A DNA stretch of 64,000 bases from Kitasatospora sp. GAS204B (GCF_029892155.1 NZ_JARZAG010000032.1:21670-85669); one strand, 5' to 3'. Positions 32,214 through 40,242 are shown, numbered from the stretch's first letter. Numbers and translations: made by a program. The notes: generated from the letters alone by a model not told the origin.

Positions 32214-32243
32214 ACGATAGGCAGACACTCCGGCCGGAGGCAA
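32214..32243 (-). promoter_or_regulatory. Promoter of the micro-ORF transcript
   Basis: On the minus strand TTGCCT (32243-32238) is followed after 18 nt by TATCGT (32219-32214), a good streptomycete housekeeping-like promoter. Transcription would start about 7 nt further, 20-25 nt before the TTG codon and just before the long Shine-Dalgarno site. Confidence 0.55.
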
Positions 32244-32251
32244 CGGATTTA

Positions 32252-32267
32252 GCCCGGAATTCCGGGC
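32252..32267 (-). terminator. 16-bp palindrome downstream of the lipoprotein gene
   Basis: GCCCGGAATTCCGGGC (32252-32267) is a perfect palindrome, 8 nt past the lipoprotein stop at 32275. It may end that transcript and insulate the micro-ORF promoter immediately beyond it. Confidence 0.4.
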
Positions 32268-32274
32268 GGGCGGA

Positions 32275-33117
32275 TCAGGCGGTCTGCAGGGCCTTGAGCT
32301 TGGAGATGTCGACCACCTGGTCGGCCGGCGGTGCCTGCACGGTGACCGGCTGGTTGAAGTTGCTGAAGGCCATCTGCCCGCTCGTGCTGTTCGCCTTCAG
32401 CGGGTACGGCGTGCCCTGGGCGGCGATCCACATGTCGCCGCTGGTCCCGTCCGAGGACTTGACGTGCAGGACGACCGTGGGCTGACCGTTGACGGTGGCC
32501 GTGCCGGTCTTGGCGGCCTGGTCGCCGTCCTGGTTCATCTGCCCGGTGAACTGCGTCAGGTTGCAGGAGTCGGAGAGGCTCTTGAGGTCGGCGTCGTCCT
32601 TCGAGCCGGTCATCCAGCGGCCCTTGAACAGCTCGGCCGCCTGGGAGCCGTGGGCGCCGCCCATGGTGGTCCAGAACTTGGTGTCGGGCTGGATCCAGGT
32701 CTGCTGCGGGGTGCTCAGGATCTGGAAGCTGCCCTTGGAACCCATCGCGATGCTGCCGGCGCAGTCGCCCTTGGTGTCCAGGGACAGGTGCATCTCGAGG
32801 GTGTCGCCGCTGTCGGTGCCCTTCGCGTCGAGCTTGAGCGAGGTGGCCGCGCTCAGCGCGTCCGAGGCGGCCTTCTCGATCTGGTTGCCGTTCATCGCGC
32901 TCAGGTCGGGTCCGGTCGCCGAGGGCGCGGCGGCGGGCGTCGACGGAGCGGTCGCGGTGGTGCTGGGCGCCGTGGTGGCCGAGGCGGTGACCGGGCCGGC
33001 CGAGCCTTCCGTGCCGGCACCGGCGCTGGTGGTCTTCGAGGAACTGCCGCAGGCGGTGGCGGTGAGCGCGAGGGCGGCGCAGGTCAGGGTGATGCCGAGG
33101 TGGCGGTGGAGGCGCAC
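32275..33117 (-). CDS. Lipoprotein, LppX/LprG-like, 280 aa
   Basis: A lipoprotein signal peptide ends in the lipobox TATAC|GSS, with Cys near residue 23. A Thr/Ala/Pro-rich linker (about 30-65) leads to a beta-rich domain (DTLEMHLSLDTKGDCAGSIA, SFQILSTPQQTWIQPDTKFW, TATVNGQPTVVLHVKSSDGT, GDMWIAAQGTPYPLKANST), typical of mycobacterial LppX/LprG/LprA lipid-binding lipoproteins. Two Cys (DCAG and SCNL) may form a disulfide. GTG start at 33117. Probably carries or senses lipids outside the membrane. Confidence 0.8.
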   Translation of the reverse strand: MRLHRHLGITLTCAALALTATACGSSSKTTSAGAGTEGSAGPVTASATTAPSTTATAPSTPAAAPSATGPDLSAMNGNQIEKAASDALSAATSLKLDAKGTDSGDTLEMHLSLDTKGDCAGSIAMGSKGSFQILSTPQQTWIQPDTKFWTTMGGAHGSQAAELFKGRWMTGSKDDADLKSLSDSCNLTQFTGQMNQDGDQAAKTGTATVNGQPTVVLHVKSSDGTSGDMWIAAQGTPYPLKANSTSGQMAFSNFNQPVTVQAPPADQVVDISKLKALQTA

Positions 33118-33224
33118 GGTTCTTCTTTCGACCAGTCGGCCGCGGAATGCGGCGGAAAACGGCCAGAAACTACACCACGGCGTGATCGGGTCAGGGCACC
33201 GGGGTTGCCGTTTATGAGAAAAGC

Positions 33225-33259
33225 GGAAGGCCCGGCAGAGAGTCTCTGCCGGGCCTTCC
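33225..33259 (-). terminator. Terminator after tRNA-fMet
   Basis: GGAAGGCCCGGCAGAG (33225-33240) and its exact reverse complement (33244-33259) form a 16-bp stem with a 3-nt loop. On the minus strand the stem is followed by GCTTTTC, a short T-run. It lies 11 nt past the tRNA 3' end. Confidence 0.85.
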
Positions 33260-33270
33260 GTGCTACTGAG

Positions 33271-33344
33271 TAGCGGGGACAGGATTTGAACCTGCGACCT
33301 CTGGGTTATGAGCCCAGCGAGCTACCGAGCTGCTCCACCCCGCG
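33271..33344 (-). tRNA. tRNA-fMet (CAT), initiator
   Basis: The minus strand reads CGCGGGGTGGAGCAGCTCGG for the 5' part, with anticodon arm CTGGG-CTCATAA-CCCAG and T-arm CAGG-TTCAAAT-CCTG. The anticodon stem ends in three G-C pairs and the first base C does not pair with its partner (T), both initiator marks. CCA is not encoded. It lies between PrsW and the lipoprotein gene, all leftward. A -10-like TAGTGT lies 16 nt upstream. Confidence 0.92.
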
Positions 33345-33390
33345 TCGGTGAACCAAACACTACGGGACGCTGACCGATAAGGGAAATCGC

Positions 33391-34338
33391 TTATCGGAGC
33401 CGGCGGCCCGGGCGGGCGGCGGCCCAGAGCGCGAGCCCGGTCAGGGCGGCGAAGCAGGGGACCATCAGGGCCGCGTAGACCAGCAGGAAGCCGTGCGTGC
33501 CCAGGCCCGCCGCCGCGTTCCAGCCGCCGTGCAGCGCGACCGCCGCCAGCAGGCCCAGCGGGCCGGCGGTCCGGGCCAGCCAGCGCCGGTGGCTGGTCAG
33601 CGCGACGGCCAGGCCCACGCCGGTCAGTGCGGTGAAGAGCGGGTGGGCGAAAGGCGCCAGCAGGGCGCGCAGCACGAAGGTGTGCACGGTGTCGTCGTAG
33701 TCGCGCAGGCTCGGGCTGAGGCCGAGGCCGATCGCGTCCAGCCGCTGGCGCTGGTCGTCGGTGAAGGCCCGGCCCAGGTAGAGGACGTTCTCGGTGAAGG
33801 CGAAGCCGCAGGCGCTGAACCCGCCGAGGACCAGGCCGGTGGCCACCGCGCGGTGCCGCAGCCGGGCGCGGGCGGCGGCGGTCGGACCGGTGCCCGCCGG
33901 CCTGCCCGCCGGGCTGGTCCGACGGCGCGGTCGCAGGGGCGGCGCCATGGTGAGCAGCAGCACCGCGCCCTTGGCGCTCTCCTCGATCAGCGGGCTGGCG
34001 AACTCGGCGCCCAGCGTCTCGCCCCGGCTGCTGCCTTGCAGGGCGGTCAGGGTGTCGCTGGCCCAGCCGTTGGCCAGCATGGCGACCGTGGTGGCGGCGC
34101 AGGAGCCCCAGACCAGGCAGAGCACCAGCCGGCGGTTCGGCACCCGGGCGCTCTGGTTGAGCCAGGTCAGCGCGGTCAGCACGAAGGGCAGCGGCAGCAC
34201 CGCGAGGCCCAGGCCCACCAGCAGCCCGGTGGTGCCGGTCTGGGCCTGCACCAGGTGGACCAGCAGCACCGCGCTCGCGGTCAGCGCCAGCACGGTGGCG
34301 GTGGGACCGGCCGAGCGCAGGCGCGACGGGCTGCTCAC
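33391..34338 (-). CDS. PrsW-family intramembrane metalloprotease, 315 aa
   Basis: About eight to nine membrane helices carry the PrsW catalytic set: EESAKGAVLLL near residue 118 (E-E-x-x-K), GFAFTENVLYLG near 180 (Glu), FAHPLFTALTGVG near 230 (His) and LHGGWNAAAG near 262 (His). The insert RPRRRTSPAGRPAGTGPTAA is a cytoplasmic loop. Relatives cleave anti-sigma factors in the membrane. A GTG start follows TACGCT by 7 nt, so the message is probably leaderless. An 8-bp inverted repeat covers the stop (33374-33397). Confidence 0.88.
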   Translation of the reverse strand: MSSPSRLRSAGPTATVLALTASAVLLVHLVQAQTGTTGLLVGLGLAVLPLPFVLTALTWLNQSARVPNRRLVLCLVWGSCAATTVAMLANGWASDTLTALQGSSRGETLGAEFASPLIEESAKGAVLLLTMAPPLRPRRRTSPAGRPAGTGPTAAARARLRHRAVATGLVLGGFSACGFAFTENVLYLGRAFTDDQRQRLDAIGLGLSPSLRDYDDTVHTFVLRALLAPFAHPLFTALTGVGLAVALTSHRRWLARTAGPLGLLAAVALHGGWNAAAGLGTHGFLLVYAALMVPCFAALTGLALWAAARPGRRLR

Positions 34339-34364
34339 CGGAAAAGCGTAGACCGTGGCAGGGG

Positions 34365-35213
34365 TCAGATCTTGCGGAACAGCAGATCGTGCACCACGTG
34401 GCCCTTGGCCAGGCCGGCCCGCTCGAACTTGGTCACCGGACGCCAGTCGGGGCGCGGCGCGTAGCCGGGGACGGTGCCGTCGGCCCGGCGCTCCTCGTCC
34501 GTCCAGGCGCTGCCGTCGCCCTCAGGGTGCAGGTTGACCAGCTCCGGGCGGGCGCCGAGCACGTCCAGCATCTGCTCGGCGTACGGCTCCCAGTCGGTGG
34601 CGCAGTGCACCAGCGCGCCGGGGGCCAGCCGGGGCAGCACCAGGTCCAGGAAGTGCGGCTGGACCAGCCGGCGCTTGTGGTGCTTGGGCTTGGGCCACGG
34701 GTCGGCGAAGAAGACCCGCAGGCCCGCCAGGCTCGCGTCGCCCAGCATGTCGCGCAGCAGGATCACCGCGTCGCCGGCCGCCAGCCGCACGTTCCGGGCG
34801 CCGCTCTGCTCCAGCATGCCCAGCAGGTTGCCGTGCCCCGGGGTGTGCACGTCGGCGGCCAGGATGCCCATCGACGGGTCGGCGGCAGCCATCGCGGCCG
34901 TCGTCTCACCCATCCCGAAGCCGATCTCCAGGGTGACCGGCAGCCCGCCGAAGAGCGTGCCCAGGTCGAGCGGGGTGCCGTCGATCGCCAGACCCCACTG
35001 CTCCCAGTGCCGGTCCAGCGCACCGGCCTGGGCCGGGGTCATCCGGCCGCGGCGCGGCTGGAAGCTGCGGATCCGGTGCTCGCGGTGCTGTTCCTCGGTG
35101 GCCCGGTGCGGATACATCGGGGCGGGGTAGCCCGCGGGCGCGGCCGACAGGCGCACTGACGGCGACTGGGGCGACTGGGCGGGGAGCTGGGGAGAGGGGG
35201 CAGTCGAAGTCAC
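34365..35213 (-). CDS. trmB: tRNA (guanine-N7)-methyltransferase TrmB, 282 aa
   Basis: After a Pro/Ser-rich N-terminal extension of about 45 residues comes the TrmB fold: VTLEIGFGMGETTAAMAAAD (SAM loop, about residue 95), DVHTPGHGNLLGML, VRLAAGDAVILLRDML, the signature VFFADPWPKPKHHKRRLVQP (about 170, substrate binding), and TKFERAGLAKGHVVHDLLF at the C-terminus. It makes m7G46 in tRNA variable loops. GTG start. It stands downstream of LhgO with a 48-nt gap. Confidence 0.93.
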   Translation of the reverse strand: MTSTAPSPQLPAQSPQSPSVRLSAAPAGYPAPMYPHRATEEQHREHRIRSFQPRRGRMTPAQAGALDRHWEQWGLAIDGTPLDLGTLFGGLPVTLEIGFGMGETTAAMAAADPSMGILAADVHTPGHGNLLGMLEQSGARNVRLAAGDAVILLRDMLGDASLAGLRVFFADPWPKPKHHKRRLVQPHFLDLVLPRLAPGALVHCATDWEPYAEQMLDVLGARPELVNLHPEGDGSAWTDEERRADGTVPGYAPRPDWRPVTKFERAGLAKGHVVHDLLFRKI

Positions 35214-35261
35214 AATGCCGTCGAGTTTACGGGGCGCCCGGTTTTGCGGGGGACCTGCCGG

Positions 35262-36500
35262 CTACTCCTCGGCCGCCAGCGCGGCCAGGGCTCGCCGGGC
35301 CACCTCGCGGCCGATCGGCAGCGAGGCGGTGGCGGCGGGGGAGGGGGCGTTGAGCACGTGCACCAGGCGGCGCGGCGAGCCCGGGCGGTCGGGGTCGAAG
35401 CCGGCGAAGGCGAAGTCGTCGAGCAGCGTGCCGTCCCTGGCCACCGCCTGGGCCCGCACCCCGGCCGGCGCTGGTACCAGGTCGGCGGCCGTGACGGCGG
35501 GCAGCAGGCGTCGCACGGCCGTGGTGAAGGCCGGCTTGGAGAGCGAGCGGTGCAGCTCGCCCAGGCCGTAGCGCCAGTGCCGGCGGGCCAGCTGCCAGGC
35601 GCCGGGGAACCCCAGCGTGGCGGCCAGCTCGGCCGGGCGCACGGTGCGCCAGTCGTAGCCCTCGCGGGCCAGCGCCGGGACGGCGTTCGGGCCCACGTGC
35701 ACGTCCCCGTGGATCCCCCGGGTCAGGTGCACGCCGAGGAACGGGAAGGCCGGGTCGGGGACGGGGTAGACCAGGCCGCGCACCAGGTCCCGCCGGTGCG
35801 CGGCGAGTTCGTAGTACTCGCCGCGGAACGGGATGATCCGCAGCCCCGGGTCGTCGCCGGCCAGCCGGGCCAGCCGGTCGCTGTGCAGGCCCGCACAGTT
35901 GACCAGCACCGCGCAGCGCAGCTCGGTGCCGTCGGCGGTGCGCACCGTGACGCCGTCCGGGCGGCGGTCGATGGCCCGGACCTCGGCGCCGGTGCGCAGC
36001 TCGGCCCCGCGCTCGGCGGCCAGTGTGGCGTAGCGGCCGGCCACGGCGACGTAGTCGCAGACGCCGGTGGTGGCGACGTGCAGCCCGGCCAGGCCGGCCA
36101 CCTCCGGCTCGTACTCGCTGATCTGATGCTGCGTCAATTCACGGACCGGGATGCCGTTCTGCCGTCCCCGCTCGGCGAGCGCCGCGAGCCGGGGCAGCTC
36201 GGCCGCCTCGGTGGCGACGATCAGCTTGCCGGTCACCTCGCACGGCAGGCCCTGCTCCTGGCAGAACCGCACCATCGCGGCCGCGCCCTCGGTGGCGTAC
36301 CGCGCCTTGAGCGAACCGGGGCGGTAGTACACCCCGCTGTGGATCACCCCGCTGTTGCGCCCGGTCTGGTGGCCGGCCGGTGCGCTCTCCTTCTCCAGCA
36401 CGGCGACCCGCAGCCCGGGCCGCGCCCGGGTCAGCGCGTACGCGGTGGCGAGCCCGACGATGCCGCCGCCCACCACCAGGACGTCGTGGTCGTCCGCCAT
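35262..36500 (-). CDS. lhgO: L-2-hydroxyglutarate oxidase, 412 aa
   Basis: FAD-binding Rossmann start VLVVGGGIVGLATAYALTRA and VLEKES. The signature of the LhgO group, GHQTGRNSGVIHSGVYYRPG, is near residue 45. LVNCAGLHSDRLARLAGD near 210, FRGEYYEL near 235 and GVHLTRGIHGDVHVGPNAV near 275 add to the DAO-type fold. It oxidises L-2-hydroxyglutarate to 2-oxoglutarate and feeds electrons to the membrane chain. GGAGGG precedes the ATG. Confidence 0.9.
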   Translation of the reverse strand: MADDHDVLVVGGGIVGLATAYALTRARPGLRVAVLEKESAPAGHQTGRNSGVIHSGVYYRPGSLKARYATEGAAAMVRFCQEQGLPCEVTGKLIVATEAAELPRLAALAERGRQNGIPVRELTQHQISEYEPEVAGLAGLHVATTGVCDYVAVAGRYATLAAERGAELRTGAEVRAIDRRPDGVTVRTADGTELRCAVLVNCAGLHSDRLARLAGDDPGLRIIPFRGEYYELAAHRRDLVRGLVYPVPDPAFPFLGVHLTRGIHGDVHVGPNAVPALAREGYDWRTVRPAELAATLGFPGAWQLARRHWRYGLGELHRSLSKPAFTTAVRRLLPAVTAADLVPAPAGVRAQAVARDGTLLDDFAFAGFDPDRPGSPRRLVHVLNAPSPAATASLPIGREVARRALAALAAEE

Positions 36501-36602
36501 CCGCCACCCTCCTCACCCCGACGTGCCCCCGTGGCCGATGGTGCCACGGGGGCACGCCGCGCGTCAGCCGGTCCGGGCCACTCGACCCGGCAGCGGGCTG
36601 GA

Positions 36603-36680
36603 GCCTCTCTTGCGGATCTTGCCCGGCGTCGCGCGGCGTCAGCCGCTGGTGTCACAGCCGACAAGATCCGTAAGAGAGGC
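36603..36680. repeat. Short element with 19-bp inverted ends (MITE-like)
   Basis: GCCTCTCTTGCGGATCTTG (36603-36621) is inverted as CAAGATCCGTAAGAGAGGC (36662-36680) with one mismatch. The 40-nt middle is GC-rich with no coding sign, total 78 bp. It ends 1 nt before the TROVE stop codon. The size and long terminal repeats suit a miniature inverted-repeat element, but a terminator hairpin for convergent transcripts is also possible. Confidence 0.55.
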
Positions 36681-36681
36681 C

Positions 36682-38262
36682 CTAGGCGATCGCCTCCCAC
36701 GGCCAGCCGACGTCGGCGTCGCCGTGCTCCAGCAGCGGGATCAGCCGGAAGGCGGCGTCGCTGAGCCCACCGAAGGTGTGCCGGTGGGCCCCGCCGGACG
36801 GGCCGTGCCCGGTGCGGTAGCCGGCCAGGTTCCAGGTGTAGACCGGCACTCGGGCCGGCACGGCGCCGAGCGGGTCGCGCCCGAAGCTGAAGCCGGCCTG
36901 CTCGTCGGTGATGATCACCACCCGGTCATGGCCCCGGTAGTGCCGGTGGACGGCCTCGGCGGTGTCGGTGCCGCCCAGGTTCTGGAAGTCCTTCAGCACC
37001 GTCAGCACCGAGGCGCCCCGGGGCACCTCGATCACCCTGCTGGTGCTGCCGAACTCGACCAGGTCGGCGTCGGCGGCGCGGACCTTCAGCGCGGTGCCGA
37101 AGATCGCCGCCGAGTCGGCCCGGTTGAGGCCGCTGCGCTCGCTCGGCCGGTCGAACATCGAACCGGACCGGTCCACCAGGATCAGCGTGCGCCCCGGCAG
37201 CGCAGGGACGTTGCGCAGCGAGTGGCCGAGCGCCTGCTCCAGCGGGTAAGCCCAGCGCAGCGACGGGGCGTGCCGGTAGGCGGCCAGGTAGCGGAACGGG
37301 AACTGCCGGGAGCGGCGCACCTCGTCGGGGGCGCTCAGCTTGGCGGCCACCCGCTCGGCGACCTCGTCGCTCACCCCGGCCTGGTCGAAGTTGCGCAGAT
37401 TCCGGATGAGCGCCATCGACCCCATGGAGGGGATCACCGCCTCCCAGGCCGCCGCGTCCAACGGGCCCTGCAGCCAGCCCGCCAACGCCTCCCAGGTCAT
37501 CCCGGCCGCCGCCAGCCGCTCGGCGGCGTCCGGCCCGGTGACCACCGCACGCCGCTGCTCGACCGGCAGTGCGAGGAGCTCGTGGTGGGCGGTGAGCAGC
37601 GCGTCGGCGGCCGGCGGGACGGCCTCGGCCGGGTGGTGGCGGCGGTCCAGCGCGTACTTGAACAGCTCGCCCTGGCCGGCCCGCTGCGGGTCCGGGCTCG
37701 GGTGGGTCAGTTCCAGCACGTCGCCGAAGCGGAAACCGCGGCTCGCCGTGTCGTACTTGAGCAGCGCCTGGCCGGTGTAGAGGCGGCGCACCGCGTCCGC
37801 GACGCCGCGCTTGAGCGGCTGCGGCAGGCGGCGGCCGTAGCGGGAGGTCCAGTAGGCCAGCAACTCGCCGGGCTCGTCGGGGCGGCGCAGCACGGTCTCC
37901 ACGGCCTGCCGGGAGAAGCCCGGGGCCTGCGCGTCCAGCCGGGCCCGGGTGAACTCGGCCGCGCCGACCACGGCGGCGGTGCGGATGTTCGCCTCGCCGC
38001 GCAGCCAGCGCAGCAGGCCGAGCGTCCACTGCGGGTCGCCGACGGCCAACTCGCGTACCAGCGTGGTGAAGCGGTCGTCGCGGGCGCCGCCGGACTCGTA
38101 AGAGGTGTGCTGGCCGACCAGGTTGGCGACCGCCAGCAGGAAGAGTTCCGACTTCGGTTCGCGCAGGTGACCCGGGCCGCCCTGGTGGTTGGTGGTCCGC
38201 TCACCGGTGGTGCGGACGGGCGAGCGCGGCGCGAAGCGGTTCTTGACGTTGAAGCGGGCCAT
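36682..38262 (-). CDS. rsr: Ro60/TROVE-domain RNA-binding protein (Rsr-like), 526 aa
   Basis: The N-terminal 350 residues are HEAT-like helical repeats forming the TROVE ring (LFLLAVANLVGQHTSYESGG, RFTTLVRELAVGDPQWTLGL, SMALIRNLRNFDQAGVSDEV). The C-terminal von Willebrand A domain holds the MIDAS motif VDRSGSM near residue 400 and ITDEQAGFSFG near 470. Ro proteins bind Y RNAs and the ends of misfolded RNAs. ATG at 38262 has AGGGGGAC upstream. Two Y RNA genes lie just upstream on the same strand, so protein and RNA partners are adjacent. Confidence 0.92.
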   Translation of the reverse strand: MARFNVKNRFAPRSPVRTTGERTTNHQGGPGHLREPKSELFLLAVANLVGQHTSYESGGARDDRFTTLVRELAVGDPQWTLGLLRWLRGEANIRTAAVVGAAEFTRARLDAQAPGFSRQAVETVLRRPDEPGELLAYWTSRYGRRLPQPLKRGVADAVRRLYTGQALLKYDTASRGFRFGDVLELTHPSPDPQRAGQGELFKYALDRRHHPAEAVPPAADALLTAHHELLALPVEQRRAVVTGPDAAERLAAAGMTWEALAGWLQGPLDAAAWEAVIPSMGSMALIRNLRNFDQAGVSDEVAERVAAKLSAPDEVRRSRQFPFRYLAAYRHAPSLRWAYPLEQALGHSLRNVPALPGRTLILVDRSGSMFDRPSERSGLNRADSAAIFGTALKVRAADADLVEFGSTSRVIEVPRGASVLTVLKDFQNLGGTDTAEAVHRHYRGHDRVVIITDEQAGFSFGRDPLGAVPARVPVYTWNLAGYRTGHGPSGGAHRHTFGGLSDAAFRLIPLLEHGDADVGWPWEAIA

Positions 38263-38331
38263 GACGGAAGTCCCCCTGCGGACCTGGGCTGAAGTGAAGA
38301 AAGGCGATCGGGGGAGGGCACGGCGAGGTGA

Positions 38332-38497
38332 GGGGCGCCCGAGATCGGGGTCGGCTCTGGCGAGCCGACATCGGTGGAGGTGACAGTTCGGTGCTCTGTC
38401 CAATTGAGCTACCGGCGCACACACGTGCCGCCGGCCGGGATTCGAACCCGGAACCGCCGAAGCCGGAAGTAACCCCCGCCTGCGCACCGGGCGCCCC
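38332..38497 (-). ncRNA. Y RNA (YrlA type) with permuted tRNA-like module, copy 1
   Basis: Minus-strand RNA of about 166 nt. Its ends pair perfectly (GGGGCGCCCG, 38497-38488, with CGGGCGCCCC, 38341-38332). Inside is a tRNA-like module in permuted order: T-arm CCGGG-TTCGAAT-CCCGG (38451-38435), acceptor-like stem closed by a 4-nt loop (38412-38434), then D-arm GCTC/GAGC with loop AATTGGACA (38393-38409). A 7-bp hairpin (38350-38369) lies near the 3' leg. A 21-nt block (38465-38485) and GAGGTGACA (38377-38385, + strand) recur in copy 2. It ends 70 nt before the TROVE start. Confidence 0.85.
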
Positions 38498-38602
38498 GGC
38501 GCGATGCCTCCCGAGATCTGGAGTTCGGGGCGCGGTGGTTTCTTTGGAGGAAGGAACCGAGCCCCGACGCACCGGGAGGTGCAGCGTATTCACGATATGG
38601 AA

Positions 38603-38740
38603 TGTCCAGAGAACAGAAAGCGGTTGAGGTGACAAGAGCTGCTCTGCCGACTGAGCTACCGTCGGACTGCTCCGACGACCGGGACTCGAACCCGGGACCC
38701 GTCCATTAAGGGAAGTAACCCCGACCTGCGCACCTGGACA
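38603..38740 (-). ncRNA. Y RNA (YrlA type) with permuted tRNA-like module, copy 2
   Basis: Minus-strand RNA of about 138 nt. The ends pair as TGTCCAG (38740-38734) with CTGGACA (38609-38603). The module holds T-arm CCGGG-TTCGAGT-CCCGG (38695-38679), a perfect 7-bp acceptor-like stem CGTCGGA/TCCGACG with loop GCAG (38660-38677), and D-arm GCTC/GAGC (38641-38656). The 21-nt block at 38711-38731 and GAGGTGACA at 38626-38634 match copy 1. A -10-like TAGAGT lies just upstream. An ordinary tRNA gene cannot be drawn, because the arms come in the order T, acceptor, D. Confidence 0.85.
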
Positions 38741-38796
38741 GGAGTGACTCTAGCGGCGCGCCGAGCCCGTGTGCATCCGAAATAGCGGCGGTGGTG

Positions 38797-40242
38797 TTAC
38801 GCGGGCGCCACCAGCACCACCCTCGCGCGTTCCGTCAACTCCCGTACCCGGCGCTCGCCCTGGAACGGCTCCAGGTGGCGCAGCATCTCCAGCACGTACT
38901 CCCGGCTGCGCTGTGAGGAGATCCGGCCGGCCACCTCCACCGCGCGCTCGCCGGCCTCGACGGCGGCGTCCAGATTGCCCGCCTCCGCCTCCGCCATCGC
39001 GGAGACCACCAGGCGCAGGCCGTGCGAGCGGACGAAGCCCTCGGTGGGGCGGGCCAGCGCCTCGCGGGTGAACTGGCGGACCTTGGCGGGTACGCCGAGG
39101 TCGCGGAAGCACTCGGCGGCGTCGGCGGCCAGCCGGTCATAGGCGTAGAAGTCGATCCAGGCGGGGTCGGGGTCACCGGCGCGCGAGCGTTCCAGGGCGT
39201 TCTCGGCCGCGGCGAGCGCCGTCGAGGAGGCCGCCGCGTTGCCGGCCCGCGCCTGGGCGCGGGCCTCCACCAGGTGGAAGAAGCTCATCGTGCGGGTGGT
39301 GGCCAGCCCGCGGTTGCGCTCCAGCGCCGCCTGGGCCAGGTCGACCGCCTCCTCGGCGAAGCCGCGGTAGCAGGCCTGCAGGCTCATCGAGGCCAGCACG
39401 TAACCGCCGAGCGGCACGTCGGCGGCCGCCCGGGCCAGCCGCAACGCCTGGATGTAGTAGCGCTGGGCGGCCTCGTGCTGGCCGGTGTCGAAGGCCATCC
39501 AGCCGGCCAGCCTGGTCAGTTCGGCGGTCGCGCCGAACAGCGCCCGGCCGACCGCGTCGCTGTAGGAGGCGAGCAGCAGCGGGGCGGCCTCGACCCGCAG
39601 GCACTCCGGCACCATGGACGAACGCCAGTCGCCGCCGCCGTACTTGGAGTCCCAGCGGCGGGCCTCCTGGGCGGCCTCGCGCAGCTTGGCGGCGTCGGAC
39701 TGGCCGACCCGGTAGCCGCCGGTGCGGGACGCGGCGCTCGGGGCGCCCGGCGGCTCGTCCGCACCTCGGGCCACCGAGCTGTCCACCGGGTTGATCAGCC
39801 AGCGGGCGACCGGCGTCGAGTACGCCGCGACCGAGAAGGTCCCGGCCAGCGCGTCGCTCCACCGTCCGCCGCCGGGGCCGCGACGCAGCTCCAGGTCGAC
39901 CCGCCACAGGTCGGTGGCGGAGCGCACGGCTTCGGACACCTCGCGCGGAAAGGCCAGGCCCAGCTCGGGCGTCGGGTCGGTGTCGCCGAGCCCGATCTCC
40001 TCCAACGGCACCGGGCGGCCCAGCTTGCCGCCGATCGCGGTGGCGATCAGGTGCGGCACCGGGCCCTGCGGCACCATGCCCTTGCTCACCCAGCGGGCCA
40101 CCGAGGTCTTGTCGTAGCGCAGCGTCAGTCCGCGCTGGGCGCCCAGGTCGTTGACCCGGCGGGCCAGGCCGGCGTTGCTGATCTGAGCCTGGGTCAGCAG
40201 GATGCCGAGGCGTTCGTTCGGTCCCCGTGGACTGATGCTCAT
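38797..40242 (-). CDS. NsdA-like sporulation/antibiotic regulator with TPR repeats, 481 aa
   Basis: The N-terminal part (LGILLTQAQISNAGLARRVN, LRYDKTSVARWVSKGMVPQG) is an HTH-like domain. From about residue 190 TPR-type helix pairs follow (GGDWRSSMVPECLRVEAAPL, AQRYYIQALRLARAAADVP, AAENALERSRAGDPDP, AGNLDAAVEAGERAVEVAG). The layout and length match the NsdA group, whose founding member represses differentiation and antibiotics in Streptomyces coelicolor. ATG at 40242 follows AAGGGGG. A 16-bp triple repeat lies about 37 bp upstream. The closest subgroup cannot be told without a search. Confidence 0.8.
   Translation of the reverse strand: MSISPRGPNERLGILLTQAQISNAGLARRVNDLGAQRGLTLRYDKTSVARWVSKGMVPQGPVPHLIATAIGGKLGRPVPLEEIGLGDTDPTPELGLAFPREVSEAVRSATDLWRVDLELRRGPGGGRWSDALAGTFSVAAYSTPVARWLINPVDSSVARGADEPPGAPSAASRTGGYRVGQSDAAKLREAAQEARRWDSKYGGGDWRSSMVPECLRVEAAPLLLASYSDAVGRALFGATAELTRLAGWMAFDTGQHEAAQRYYIQALRLARAAADVPLGGYVLASMSLQACYRGFAEEAVDLAQAALERNRGLATTRTMSFFHLVEARAQARAGNAAASSTALAAAENALERSRAGDPDPAWIDFYAYDRLAADAAECFRDLGVPAKVRQFTREALARPTEGFVRSHGLRLVVSAMAEAEAGNLDAAVEAGERAVEVAGRISSQRSREYVLEMLRHLEPFQGERRVRELTERARVVLVAPA

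Noticed and set aside
38388..38740. Two ordinary tRNA genes suggested by D-arm and T-arm sequences
   Set aside because: The arms come in the order T, acceptor, D with a closed acceptor loop and no anticodon arm between D and T. They fit Y RNAs, not standard tRNAs.
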